This document shows, piece by piece, positions 1 to 8,424 of a stretch of DNA of 64,000 nucleotides (positions are counted from its first letter, which is position 1; every line of letters starts with the position of its first letter). The DNA comes from Pedobacter terrae (lineage in GTDB: Bacteria; Bacteroidota; Bacteroidia; Sphingobacteriales; Sphingobacteriaceae). The DNA lies in the NCBI RefSeq assembly GCF_900100705.1, contig NZ_FNCH01000002.1:327379-391378 (forward strand), in the 5' to 3' direction. The notes below the pieces were generated by a model, which worked only from the letters and a program-made list of their open reading frames with translations, was not told the origin of the DNA and did not search any database. A program made the position numbers and the translations under genes.

Positions 1-2135
1 CCCACATAAACAATAGTTGAAACTGCAGTCATCGTAGGATCAATATTGCCAGTAAGCCCATAAGTTGCCCTGATCTTTAGCGAACTAAACAGGTCTTTAT
101 TAAAAAAAAGCTCATTTGATACATCCCATAATAGCCCTGCAGACCAAAGTAAATTCCATTTATCATTGGTATTAACGCCAAAAAGGTTTGAAGCATCCCT
201 TCTACCACTTAGGGTAAAGGTATACCTCGATTTATAGGCGTAAGAAAGATTTGAAAACACTGAAGCGAATCTTGTACTTGTAGCTGTTATTCCGTTTCTG
301 TCTGTTATAAAAGAATTGTTTCCGGAGGTAAGCGAGGGATAGGCGGTTGTATAATCCACCACCCCGGCAGAAATAATATCATCTCTAAAACCATACAATC
401 TGGAAGTTAGTCCGTTTAATGACGACTCTCTTGTTTCTGCACCAATAAATCCTGCGATAACATGTGACGGTGTATTTAAGCCATAATTAAGCTGACCTCT
501 TATATTATGTACCTGCAAAGAATTGAGCGAATTATCCAGAATTCCCCCCTTTGGTATTTTATAGGTTACAGCGTTGTTCGCATATTGGGCAAAATCATTA
601 ACCAGGTTCCGCGCAAAATAACTTTGCTCATCATTAAGTAATGTATTTTTCCTTTCCTGGTTTCCATATTGGTATTTTAGGGTTACAGAAAACCCAAAGG
701 GCAATTTTTGCATTAAAGCAGCATCCAGAATCAGATCTCCTGTCTTAGTCTGGTTTTTAACATGCTGGTAATCTGTTAGCGGATAATACTTCCAATCGCC
801 CAAAAGACCACCCGCCAATCCACTTAAATATGATGCGCGCCTATCCTTTGGAATAGCAAGTGCATTGCCATCAGCATCCGCGAATTCTGCATAAGGATAA
901 AGATTTCCTGATACAGAACTGATACTGCCATAATCTGGTTTTCCAGTTAGGGCATTGCTATTGGTATAATAAAATCCTGTGCTAACCTCCAGGCCTTTAT
1001 AAGGCTTGTAAGTCATGTTCATTTTTGAATTCAACTTCCTGAAAACAGCATCAGTTACTGATCTGTTGTCATCAACGCTTACTGAAGAATACCATTTGAA
1101 TGATTCCTGCCCACCTGAAATATTTACAGAAGCCTGGTTGTTTAATCCTGCTGTATAAAAATACTGTTGATATTGATCCCTTACATCCAGTGATTTCAGT
1201 CGCTCAATCTCTGCCTGTGCTGCAGCACTCGACACTGTTCCCTTTTCTTTTTTCAGCAACAGCTCTACAATAGGACTCAAGGCGGGCTGTTGAGCATTGT
1301 TAACTTGAGATTGATAAAAACCTTTTGAAAAAAGAAAGATTTCATTATCAATATAATCTGTCGGGCTGATCTGCTTTAACCTGGAAAGATTTGGGCTTTG
1401 AACAAAACTGGTATTGATATTTGCATCGATTTTTACCTTAGCATTAAACCGTCCATTTTTTGATGTGATGACCACAACTCCATTACCTGCCCGTGCTCCC
1501 CATATACTTGAAGCAGAAGCATCTTTCAAAATCGTGATATTTTCCACATCGTTAGGGTTTATATTATTGATGTCGCCCTCATAGGGAAAATTATCCAGGA
1601 TAATTAATGGGGCTTTTGGCCCCTGTATGGAACTTAATCCCCTAATCATAAGTCTTCCTCCGCCGTTAGTAGATCTGTCTACAATCAGACCAGATGAAAT
1701 TGCCTCTAATCTGGAGATAATGTTAGGGCCTACCTGTTGTGCCAGTAGTTTATTATCTAAAGTAGTAAATGAGCCTGTTGAACGTTCTTTTGGTAAAGTT
1801 TGGTAACCAGTATACACCTGTACATCATCCAGCAGCCTTACCATAGGCTGTAAATAAATTTTAAGATCAGCTTTTAAAGGCAAACTTAGCTTAACTAACG
1901 TTATTTCATATCCCATTTGGCCTACTTCAACAGTATATTCTCCGGTATATCCGGGTATCAAGACTTTACCCGTGGTATCACTAAAAAGGATTTTATTAAT
2001 TGATATAAATTTCAGCATCACGCCGTCAAGTGGTGCTTTTGTTTCTGCATTAAAAATCCGTACCCCAGCTGACTTATCTTGGGCAATTGTGTTTAATGAG
2101 ATGAGGAAAGCAGTTAAAAATAAGATGTACTTCAT
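1..2135 (-). CDS. SusC/RagA-family TonB-linked outer-membrane receptor (3' end outside window)
   Basis: TonB-dependent outer-membrane transporter that would import an oligomeric nutrient together with a surface partner. I translated the minus strand from the ATG at 2135: signal peptide ending near LNTIAQD, a short carboxypeptidase-regulatory-like domain (about residues 23-90), then the plug with LMIRGLSSIQGPKAPLIILD and ILKDASASSIWGARAGNGVV, then barrel strands. About 711 codons are visible and the frame is still open at base 1; family members run to 1000-1100 residues. It starts one base after the stop of the TlpA-like gene at 2137, so the two are one operon with translational coupling. No SusD is visible because the downstream side is outside the window. 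Substrate unknown. Confidence 0.93.
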   Translation of the reverse strand, partial: MKYILFLTAFLISLNTIAQDKSAGVRIFNAETKAPLDGVMLKFISINKILFSDTTGKVLIPGYTGEYTVEVGQMGYEITLVKLSLPLKADLKIYLQPMVRLLDDVQVYTGYQTLPKERSTGSFTTLDNKLLAQQVGPNIISRLEAISSGLIVDRSTNGGGRLMIRGLSSIQGPKAPLIILDNFPYEGDINNINPNDVENITILKDASASSIWGARAGNGVVVITSKNGRFNAKVKIDANINTSFVQSPNLSRLKQISPTDYIDNEIFLFSKGFYQSQVNNAQQPALSPIVELLLKKEKGTVSSAAAQAEIERLKSLDVRDQYQQYFYTAGLNNQASVNISGGQESFKWYSSVSVDDNRSVTDAVFRKLNSKMNMTYKPYKGLEVSTGFYYTNSNALTGKPDYGSISSVSGNLYPYAEFADADGNALAIPKDRRASYLSGLAGGLLGDWKYYPLTDYQHVKNQTKTGDLILDAALMQKLPFGFSVTLKYQYGNQERKNTLLNDEQSYFARNLVNDFAQYANNAVTYKIPKGGILDNSLNSLQVHNIRGQLNYGLNTPSHVIAGFIGAETRESSLNGLTSRLYGFRDDIISAGVVDYTTAYPSLTSGNNSFITDRNGITATSTRFASVFSNLSYAYKSRYTFTLSGRRDASNLFGVNTNDKWNLLWSAGLLWDVSNELFFNKDLFSSLKIRATYGLTGNIDPTMTAVSTIVYV

Positions 2136-2136
2136 A

Positions 2137-3390
2137 TTAGTTTGTTTTATCGGTTTTACTAACTACTAGCATTTCAAGTTCCTGATAATCCGCTTTCAGC
2201 GATAAACCATAGGGATTTAGCAGGGCATTCAATCCTGCCACATCCTTTACCTCTGAAAGTTCCAGATCAACTAAAAAAGTAATTTTAGTATCATTCAAAA
2301 CCGGATTTTTAACAAAAGAACAGTCTTGAATATCATTTACCAGGATGGTTATAGATTGATTGATAAATCTCGACCCCTTATGAAATCCAAGATTAGTCGG
2401 TTGTCCCCCCTGTGTTTTCAGTTGACGAGTGGCTTTTGAGGGCGAATATTGTAACTTATATACAGGAGTATTAATTACTTTTACCGCTGCAGAGTATCCT
2501 GAATTTTCATTCAGGTAATTCATCGTTAGCTTTTTTAATAAAGCCGATTTTCCACTTGACGCCCAAAAATCTACAGTCCAGAGGTCCTCTGGTTTTAAAG
2601 AAGGATTATTAAATCCATCTGTATCCGCGAAATCAAGCTTAAACCGCTGATCAGAGAACGATGGGAATTCTGCCCTCGCCAGCACACTGTATAGCCATCG
2701 TAGCGGATGGTTGAAAATGATGATTCCTGTATTTGGTCCATTAGAACGGATCATGGAGCTCGAAATACCTGGTATTCTACCTTTGATTAACAGGTTAAAC
2801 GATTGCATTCCCTTAGGATTCTGATTCATCATCAAAACCGTATTTGGATAAATGTAATTCAAGGGTGTTAAACTTAAAGTTCCGGATAAGGTTGCCCTGA
2901 TGTTTTCTTCAGATAGGGCATCACCATCAGTGGTATTTCTCACTATTCCCTGTTTATCGATCCAAACCAGATGCGGAATTTTGTTGTGCAGAAATAGACC
3001 ATTTAATTCCTTATCATCAACAATTGAAGTAAAAGCGCTACCAAGAGGGTTTCTTTCAGAAGAATAAAAGGTAGAAACAAGCTTAGCACTTTCCGGTGTT
3101 ACGTTCACGATATTAATTTCACCTTTGAATAAACTGGAGAGCCTTTTTTGTTCTGGCATCTCTTTAATACACGGAATACAGAAAGTAGCCCAAAAATCGA
3201 TAATCAGCAGCTGGCCTCTAAACTGCTCCATGCTGCCCTGTACCACTTTACCATTAATCATAAAATTTCTGGGTGCAGTCCAGAAAGCATCTGGTACCCT
3301 ATCGCCCACCTGCAAAGCCTTAATTGGCTTTTGGGCATATAAAAAAAGAGAGAAAACAAGCATAAGGCCTGTTAGAAGAGTTGGTTTCAT
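2137..3390 (-). CDS. TlpA-like thioredoxin-domain protein with extra C-terminal domain
   Basis: Periplasmic or membrane-associated thiol-disulfide protein, 417 residues. An N-terminal signal peptide (to about residue 19, ending LFLYAQ) precedes a thioredoxin fold with the redox motif CIPC in DFWATFCIPCIKEMPE (about residues 65-82). The C-terminal half (about residues 190-417) is not thioredoxin; its ending resembles the domain seen in TIGR03435-type proteins of soil bacteria, which is an inference from pattern only. TlpA-like proteins next to SusC receptors are common in Sphingobacteriaceae. It is the first gene of the operon with the SusC-like receptor. A strong inverted repeat lies 35-68 bp upstream of its ATG. 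Confidence 0.85.
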   Translation of the reverse strand: MKPTLLTGLMLVFSLFLYAQKPIKALQVGDRVPDAFWTAPRNFMINGKVVQGSMEQFRGQLLIIDFWATFCIPCIKEMPEQKRLSSLFKGEINIVNVTPESAKLVSTFYSSERNPLGSAFTSIVDDKELNGLFLHNKIPHLVWIDKQGIVRNTTDGDALSEENIRATLSGTLSLTPLNYIYPNTVLMMNQNPKGMQSFNLLIKGRIPGISSSMIRSNGPNTGIIIFNHPLRWLYSVLARAEFPSFSDQRFKLDFADTDGFNNPSLKPEDLWTVDFWASSGKSALLKKLTMNYLNENSGYSAAVKVINTPVYKLQYSPSKATRQLKTQGGQPTNLGFHKGSRFINQSITILVNDIQDCSFVKNPVLNDTKITFLVDLELSEVKDVAGLNALLNPYGLSLKADYQELEMLVVSKTDKTN

Positions 3391-3424
3391 AAAGTTGAGT
3401 TAATAGCTTAAATCGGAATGTTAA

Positions 3425-3458
3425 AAACTTTAGGCAGTTTTAAACTGCGCTAAAGTTT
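3425..3458 (-). promoter_or_regulatory. Long inverted repeat in the leader of the TlpA-SusC operon
   Basis: The arms are 3425-3440 (AAACTTTAGGCAGTTT) and 3442-3458 (AAACTGCGCTAAAGTTT), pairing over 16 positions with one bulged base and almost no loop. On the minus strand the hairpin is followed by TTTTTAA, so it could be an attenuator or terminator in the leader, or an operator. It is 35 bp from the ATG at 3390. Confidence 0.5.
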
Positions 3459-3604
3459 GCCGTTACCTGCTTTGCGGACCAGGTATTAGCGGCATTAATT
3501 AATGTGATACCAGCTTAAATTTTAGTAAAAAAATGCCACACCGAAATATTGCTAATGGTTTTGTATTGGTTAGTTGAAATATAAATAAGAAAGTCATGCA
3601 GCCA

Positions 3605-3630
3605 GGTTCTATATACAAGAACCATTTTTT
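3605..3630 (+). terminator. Possible rho-independent terminator or small hairpin
   Basis: GGTTCT (3605-3610) pairs with AGAACC (3618-3623), followed on the plus strand by ATTTTTT. No plus-strand gene is visible before it, so it may end a short unannotated transcript. The rest of 3391-3705 shows no coding potential. Confidence 0.3.
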
Positions 3631-3705
3631 GTAAAACACAAGAAAGCATGACAACAATTTTGTTTGGTTTAGCCTCTACGGCATACAGCGATCAAGTAGC
3701 TACGC

Positions 3706-3996
3706 CTAATTCGTCACATGCACCCTGCATTGATCAGCTTTATAAAAAACAAATGGGATGTTCCTGTCTCTAAAAATGCAACCTTTATTATCATGCCCCA
3801 TTGTAAACCTATAGGTTGTATAGGGAAAAGAGAAATAATCAAAATCCCTTACGTCATCACGCTTATGATGCTTAAACTTCGTACCAGCAGTGTCTAAATT
3901 TTCATTTTGTTCTAAAGCATACCACATAACCAATGGGCTGTACAACAAAGCCCAGCAAAAGAAAAAAAGCGGCAAATAAGCATTGTTGAATTTCAT
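3706..3996 (-). CDS. Small hypothetical protein with N-terminal membrane helix
   Basis: A 96-residue product starting at an ATG at 3996. The first 26 residues contain a hydrophobic stretch (LPLFFFCWALLYSPLVMWYA) that would act as a signal anchor; the rest is polar and aromatic-rich (YFSFPYTTYRFTMGHDNKGC) with no motif I recognise. The codon pattern is acceptable but nothing nearby supports a function. It stands alone on the minus strand between the TlpA gene and a non-coding region. Confidence 0.4.
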   Translation of the reverse strand: MKFNNAYLPLFFFCWALLYSPLVMWYALEQNENLDTAGTKFKHHKRDDVRDFDYFSFPYTTYRFTMGHDNKGCIFRDRNIPFVFYKADQCRVHVTN

Positions 3997-4173
3997 TGTT
4001 TGATTAATATGATTGGTGAATTGAACCGTAAAAATTAGGCTTATTGAAAAGTCGATTTAAAGGATAAAGCATGCATTGGCGAAAAATTTAGACATAGCAA
4101 TCCCATTGCAGCATAAGCCACTTATTTTTTAGCTGATATTCCATTAGAATATCAATAATCGCTGCAAAGAAGA

Positions 4174-4237
4174 ATAAGGCAGGCCATTATCATTAAGAAC
4201 CTCAATATCATTAACCTTTAAGGCCAGCCTGCCTTAT
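4174..4237. repeat. Hyphenated inverted repeat, 11-bp perfect arms
   Basis: ATAAGGCAGGC (4174-4184) is repeated inverted as GCCTGCCTTAT (4227-4237) with a 42-nt loop. It is followed on the plus strand by CAAAAAATT. It may be a terminator with a long loop or part of the structured non-coding region that follows. Confidence 0.4.
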
Positions 4238-4425
4238 CAAAAAATTATTCGGGATTTTTGGGTTTTAGGGCATAAAGCCGGTCGAACGGACAACTTAACA
4301 GAGACTGGTGTAGAAATATTTGAAAATGGCAAACAATTAAAATAGCATATTGGTGCATACTTACTTCTGTAAGTAATACCTCATTCATCCAATTTACGAT
4401 TTGCTTGCCCATAACCATATGTTAT

Positions 4426-4621
4426 GAGTCTTGCCGGAGAGAAGAAAAGTGGGCTTCCCAAACCATAACCTCATAATGTTTCTCACGCCTTACGTTGAAA
4501 TGGAATTACAGCAGAAGCCCACTCTTATTTTGGAAAGCTAAAGATAGCAATTCCGCTATAAGAAATGGGATAAAATCTGCTGTCTTGCTCCAACGGCGTG
4601 AGATTTGAGGTTGCAAGACTC
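4426..4621. ncRNA. Structured RNA candidate with nested and crossing helices
   Basis: A 760-bp stretch without genes (3997-4756) holds paired segments in a consistent order. H1: 4426-4434 GAGTCTTGC with 4613-4621 GCAAGACTC, 9 bp. H2: 4467-4472 AACCTC with 4607-4612 GAGGTT. H3: 4482-4489 CTCACGCC with 4595-4602 GGCGTGAG, 8 bp. H4: 4493-4497 with 4591-4595. A further 10-bp helix pairs 4448-4457 AGTGGGCTTC with 4514-4523 GAAGCCCACT and crosses H2-H4, so it is either a pseudoknot or an alternative fold. Total length near 200 nt suits a 6S-like RNA or another regulatory RNA. The family and strand are unknown. Confidence 0.5.
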
Positions 4622-4756
4622 TTAATTTTACCTTTACTGGTTTTATTTTTTTATTACGTAAATGTAAACAAAAAAAAGACAAATGTCAAGTAATTGCATG
4701 ACGATTTTAAATAAAATATAAAAGACATTGCCAATTGTATTTTTATTAGCAATGAA

Positions 4757-5014
4757 ATGATCAGTGAGAAAGAAAAAATAATTCTGAAAAGCTTTGGTGA
4801 GCATTTAAAATTCTTAAAAGAGAAACAGGAACTTTCTTATCGTGAATTTTATAAAAGAAGCGGTGTTAATACAGGCGATATCATTAAATATGAAAATGGA
4901 GAAACCAGTCCAAATTTTATTACCATATTGAGATTGTCCATCGGTTTAAAAATCCATCCAACCGAACTTCTAGATTTCGACTATGGAATAGACTTTAGCG
5001 CTGGACTGGAATAG
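4757..5014 (+). CDS. XRE-family helix-turn-helix regulator, small
   Basis: An 85-residue DNA-binding protein made almost entirely of one XRE/Cro HTH domain (about residues 10-72): FGEHLKFLKEKQELSYREFY, then SGVNTGDIIKYENGETSPNF, then TILRLSIGLKIHPTELLDF. The recognition-helix region GDIIKYENGETSPN is typical. There is no sensor domain, so it probably acts as a simple repressor. It stands alone on the plus strand, 135 bp after the structured RNA candidate. Target unknown. Confidence 0.8.
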   Translation: MISEKEKIILKSFGEHLKFLKEKQELSYREFYKRSGVNTGDIIKYENGETSPNFITILRLSIGLKIHPTELLDFDYGIDFSAGLE

Positions 5015-5218
5015 TATTAGTCTTCCTTTTTAATATAGCTTCATTTACCAATTCATAGGTTATTCAAATTGAATGCTGCAAATAACATGCGCCGACCATC
5101 TTATCATCAGGCTAAGGAAGAACTTAAATTCCAGGTCAGATCATACTTTGAAATAATTAATTCAGTTTTCAGTAGCGTTTTGGAATCCATCTGCGTATAA
5201 GCTATAAATTAAAGCTTT

Positions 5219-5605
5219 ATGAGAAAAATATTACTCCTTTTGGCACTTGTAGGCATTATCAATGGATCCTGCAAAAAATCAGATGACAGACCTGGCGAAG
5301 TTTACGGCGAATGGAAATTGACCGAAACCTTAGCTGATATTGGTAATGGACAGGGTAAATACAAAAAAGTTACTGGCGAAGCCAAATATCTTAAGGTAGA
5401 AAGATCAGGAGATCAAGTTGGCAGATTTACAGGGAATGCTATGCCAAATTTACTTTCATTTAAAATTTTGGACAGTGTAAGAATGGAGGTTTACAGTAGC
5501 AACTACCAAATGCCAGCCATTTTCAGATACCAGGTTTCAGCAAAATCGCTGGAACTTAATCCACCTTGTATTGAGGGTTGTGGGTATAGGTTTGTAAGGA
5601 AATAA
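5219..5605 (+). CDS. Lipocalin-like lipoprotein
   Basis: A 128-residue lipoprotein. The signal peptide MRKILLLLALVGIINGSC ends in a lipobox with Cys18, followed by KKSDD. The body starts GEVYGEWKLTETLADIGNG, the pattern of the small lipocalin-like lipoproteins abundant in Bacteroidota, and ends with a short Cys-containing strand (NPPCIEGCGYRF). It should be anchored in the outer or inner membrane facing the periplasm. It is monocistronic, and no substrate can be inferred. Confidence 0.72.
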   Translation: MRKILLLLALVGIINGSCKKSDDRPGEVYGEWKLTETLADIGNGQGKYKKVTGEAKYLKVERSGDQVGRFTGNAMPNLLSFKILDSVRMEVYSSNYQMPAIFRYQVSAKSLELNPPCIEGCGYRFVRK

Positions 5606-5647
5606 TAAATTGAGGTCAAGGTTTAAGAAAGTATAAAAATACACATT

Positions 5648-5890
5648 GTCAGTCTGAGCCTGTCGAAGACCTTTCCTAATCGAAACAAAAAACAACAGTT
5701 GCCATTCTACGTGCTACCATTGCTTGATATCTTAGAAAGGTCTTCATTATAAGAAGGAACGACGAAGCTATCTTTCTTGCAGGCGATCTTTGCGGTAAAA
5801 GCCTTCTCACAATGACGTTTTTTTTGCCAAAATCATTGCTCAAAATCACGAACCTTCTCTGATCCGATAGCGATCAGATCAGCAGAATGG
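5648..5890. repeat. REP/MITE-like intergenic repeat
   Basis: The left end reads TGTCAGTCTGAGCCTGTCGA and the right part contains the inverted partner CTCACAATGACG, with AAAGGTCTTC internal pairing. CTGATCCGATAGCGATCAG lies at the tail, just after the end of eboF. The same plan (CGTCAnnCTGA ends, CCGATA core) recurs at 12995-13130, which supports a dispersed non-coding element typical of this group. Confidence 0.55.
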
Positions 5891-5898
5891 TTATCTTT

Positions 5899-7248
5899 TT
5901 AAACAGTTAAACTATCCCAAATCACCTGATAAACATCAGGCGCCCGCAAAGCTTTATCTATTACTTTTGAAGTAACCAGAACAGGTTTATATTCATCAGC
6001 TGTATTAACGCCACCATGCGATCCTTTAACCAGCGTAGCATCAAGCGGAATCACATCCATCACATAACGAAAGCCAGCCTTTTTTCTTAAAAGTTTATAC
6101 CCAGCCCTCAGTTTAGAGGTCATAAACATTTCTACTGGATCATAACCAGGTTTTTTATGGATATCAACTACCCTCGCATAATCTGGCGCCTTAGCATCAT
6201 CCAACCAAAAATAATAAGTAAACCAACTGTTTTCTTTTGCAACTAATACGAAATCGCCTGAACGTTTATGGTTAATGTGGTGTTGCTCCTGTTCTGCTTT
6301 ATCGAGTATCAAATCAATTCCCTGAACAGTATTTAATAATGCTTTTACCTGTTCAGTTACACTTTTATCGTTAATATATACATGTGCAACCTGATGATCG
6401 GCCACCACAAATGCTTTAGAGGCACCCGGATCAAGCAACTCTAATCCTCTTTCTTCGCGGATCTGAAGCAAGCCGTTCTCCCTAAACAAACGGTTAAGGT
6501 GGATAGGGTTATTAACCGGTGCAATACCATATTCAGAAAGCAAGATGATGCGCGCACCCCTACTTTCGTAAAAGCGTACCAATTCTTCTACTACCTGATC
6601 AATTTCTTTCAATTCTGTACTGATTTTATCCAGTTCAGGACCAAACTTCTGCAAACAATAATCTAAATGGGGCAAATAAATTAAGCTAAGCGTTGGATTA
6701 TGGAGCTTCTCGGTTTCCATTGAGGCATCTGCAATCCATCTTGTCGATTTAATATTTGCACCCGGTCCCCAGAACTGAAATAAGGGAAACTGACCCAGTT
6801 TAGCCTGTAAATGGTCGCGCAGTTCGGCTGGCTGCGAATAGCAGTCTGGTAATTTACGGCCATCAGCCAGGTAATTTGGACGTGGCGTTACTGAAAAATC
6901 GGCTGTAGAATACATATTATACCACCAAAACATATTGGCACAGGTAAAATTGGGATCTTCCTTTTTAGCCTGATCCCATATTTTTTCAGCATTTACCAGG
7001 TGGTTAGATTGCTTCCAGAATTTAATTTCCGCATCCTCATGGTCATACCAGCCATTACCCACAATGCCGTTTTCTGAAGGATATTTACCCGTTAGATAAC
7101 TGGATTGCACAGCCGTTGTAACTGCTGGCAACAAAGGTTCTATGGTTGTGAGATGGTTCTCAGTTATATATTTCTGGAGAAAAGGCGTATGCACTCCAAT
7201 TACGGAAGCAGATAGCGCTACGATATCGATAACAACGGTTTTGTGCAT
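5899..7248 (-). CDS. eboF: EboF, alkaline-phosphatase / nucleotide-pyrophosphatase family protein
   Basis: A 449-residue member of the type I phosphodiesterase/alkaline phosphatase superfamily and last gene of the ebo cluster. Visible elements are Asp8 in VVIDIVALSA (first metal ligand position), the nucleophile region PAVTTAVQSSYLTGKYPSEN with Thr44/45, HLDY near residue 194, and GSHGGVN near residue 410. In most relatives the second metal site reads LSDHG; here the comparable stretch is LLSEYGI, so a ligand pair may be altered. It starts 6 bp after the stop of eboE. Its role in ebo clusters is hydrolysis of a phosphate or phosphodiester on the trafficked metabolite, which is inferred and not shown here. 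Confidence 0.87.
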   Translation of the reverse strand: MHKTVVIDIVALSASVIGVHTPFLQKYITENHLTTIEPLLPAVTTAVQSSYLTGKYPSENGIVGNGWYDHEDAEIKFWKQSNHLVNAEKIWDQAKKEDPNFTCANMFWWYNMYSTADFSVTPRPNYLADGRKLPDCYSQPAELRDHLQAKLGQFPLFQFWGPGANIKSTRWIADASMETEKLHNPTLSLIYLPHLDYCLQKFGPELDKISTELKEIDQVVEELVRFYESRGARIILLSEYGIAPVNNPIHLNRLFRENGLLQIREERGLELLDPGASKAFVVADHQVAHVYINDKSVTEQVKALLNTVQGIDLILDKAEQEQHHINHKRSGDFVLVAKENSWFTYYFWLDDAKAPDYARVVDIHKKPGYDPVEMFMTSKLRAGYKLLRKKAGFRYVMDVIPLDATLVKGSHGGVNTADEYKPVLVTSKVIDKALRAPDVYQVIWDSLTV

Positions 7249-7254
7249 ATTCTT

Positions 7255-8421
7255 TTATAATAAATTTTTAACCCAGGCCAGTTCCCTGATGATAGAATCG
7301 TTTAAAGGTGCTTTTAAAGCAGTGGGCAACACCTCCCAGGTGTAGGTTTCTACTTCTAAATGCGCAGTGAAAGGATTATTTTTTTGCACGTTTAGTACTT
7401 CCATTATATCCGATTGTGTAGACTGGATCAAACCCATATCTTCTACAAAAATAGGCACATGAAAATGAGCTCTCCATTCCTCTACCGCCATATTATCGCC
7501 TTCTGCCAGTGCTTCTTTCAGATCAGGATAACGGATTAAACTACCATCATTTTTTCTGGCAATTACCTGATGAAGATAAGTTGGTTCATCAAAGCGACTC
7601 AATTGATCCAGTACTACATTTCTTTCAGAAACGGATACTGGCAATTTTGCTTTTAATGCGGCACTAATCTGGATTTTTCCAATTTTGATGCCTTTTTCCT
7701 GCAATTCGTTAATGATGGCTGTATGTGGTTCATAACCAATGGCGAAATGACAAACATCATAACATAAACGGATATGGTTTTTGATCAGGTTTTCATCCTT
7801 TCCGGCAGCTAAAAGTACATTTTCATACCAGTCAATAAATTCTGGACCAGATTCAAGAAAACCATCCGGTTCAGGTTCGATATCCAAATGGATCAGCTTA
7901 CCACTTCGAACCTGTATCTGCTGTAAAGCTTCCGCTACCTTTATAATATTGGCCGTTGCACTGGTTGTAGCATCTATTCTGGCTTCAGTAGCTGTAAACC
8001 AGGGCTTATAACTTAATGGAGAGGTTGAAATGCCACCATCCAGGTCATCAGGCAATAATTGTGAAAGGATTTCGGCCAAACGCAATGTATATTCAACGCG
8101 TTCTACCGTTGTCCAATCGGGTGCATGTACCTGATCTTTCACTCTGGTATGGTGAAAACCGCCATAAGGAAACCCATTCATGGTAAAAACATAGCCACCT
8201 TCCTGTGTAAGCCACTGTTTAAAAGTTTCCATATGATTTTCCTGCAACAGTTCGATGCTGGCCAGATTGGAAAGCCGCAAGCCAATTCCCATTGGCGCAT
8301 CTGGTGATAATTGTGCTTTCAATATCGGAAAACTAGACTTTAAGACGGCAAAATGTGCCATCCAGTTTTCGCCCGCATAAATATTGGTACAGAAGGTTAA
8401 ATGTCCGGAAATTAATTTCAT
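7255..8421 (-). CDS. eboE: EboE, TIM-barrel metabolite traffic protein
   Basis: A 388-residue xylose-isomerase-like TIM-barrel protein. Visible strand and loop signatures include MKLISGHLTFCTNIYAGENW at the start, GYVFTMNGFPYGGFHH, DDLDGGISTSPLSYKPWF, IHLDIEPEPDGFLES, IRLCYDVCHFAIGYE and FHVPIFVEDMG; the Asp/Glu/His residues at strand ends suit metal or sugar binding. It lies between eboD (stop at 8425, start at 8421) and eboF in a tight operon. In ebo systems this protein is needed for moving or processing a precursor, but its chemistry is not established. Confidence 0.9.
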   Translation of the reverse strand: MKLISGHLTFCTNIYAGENWMAHFAVLKSSFPILKAQLSPDAPMGIGLRLSNLASIELLQENHMETFKQWLTQEGGYVFTMNGFPYGGFHHTRVKDQVHAPDWTTVERVEYTLRLAEILSQLLPDDLDGGISTSPLSYKPWFTATEARIDATTSATANIIKVAEALQQIQVRSGKLIHLDIEPEPDGFLESGPEFIDWYENVLLAAGKDENLIKNHIRLCYDVCHFAIGYEPHTAIINELQEKGIKIGKIQISAALKAKLPVSVSERNVVLDQLSRFDEPTYLHQVIARKNDGSLIRYPDLKEALAEGDNMAVEEWRAHFHVPIFVEDMGLIQSTQSDIMEVLNVQKNNPFTAHLEVETYTWEVLPTALKAPLNDSIIRELAWVKNLL

Positions 8422-8424
8422 AGC

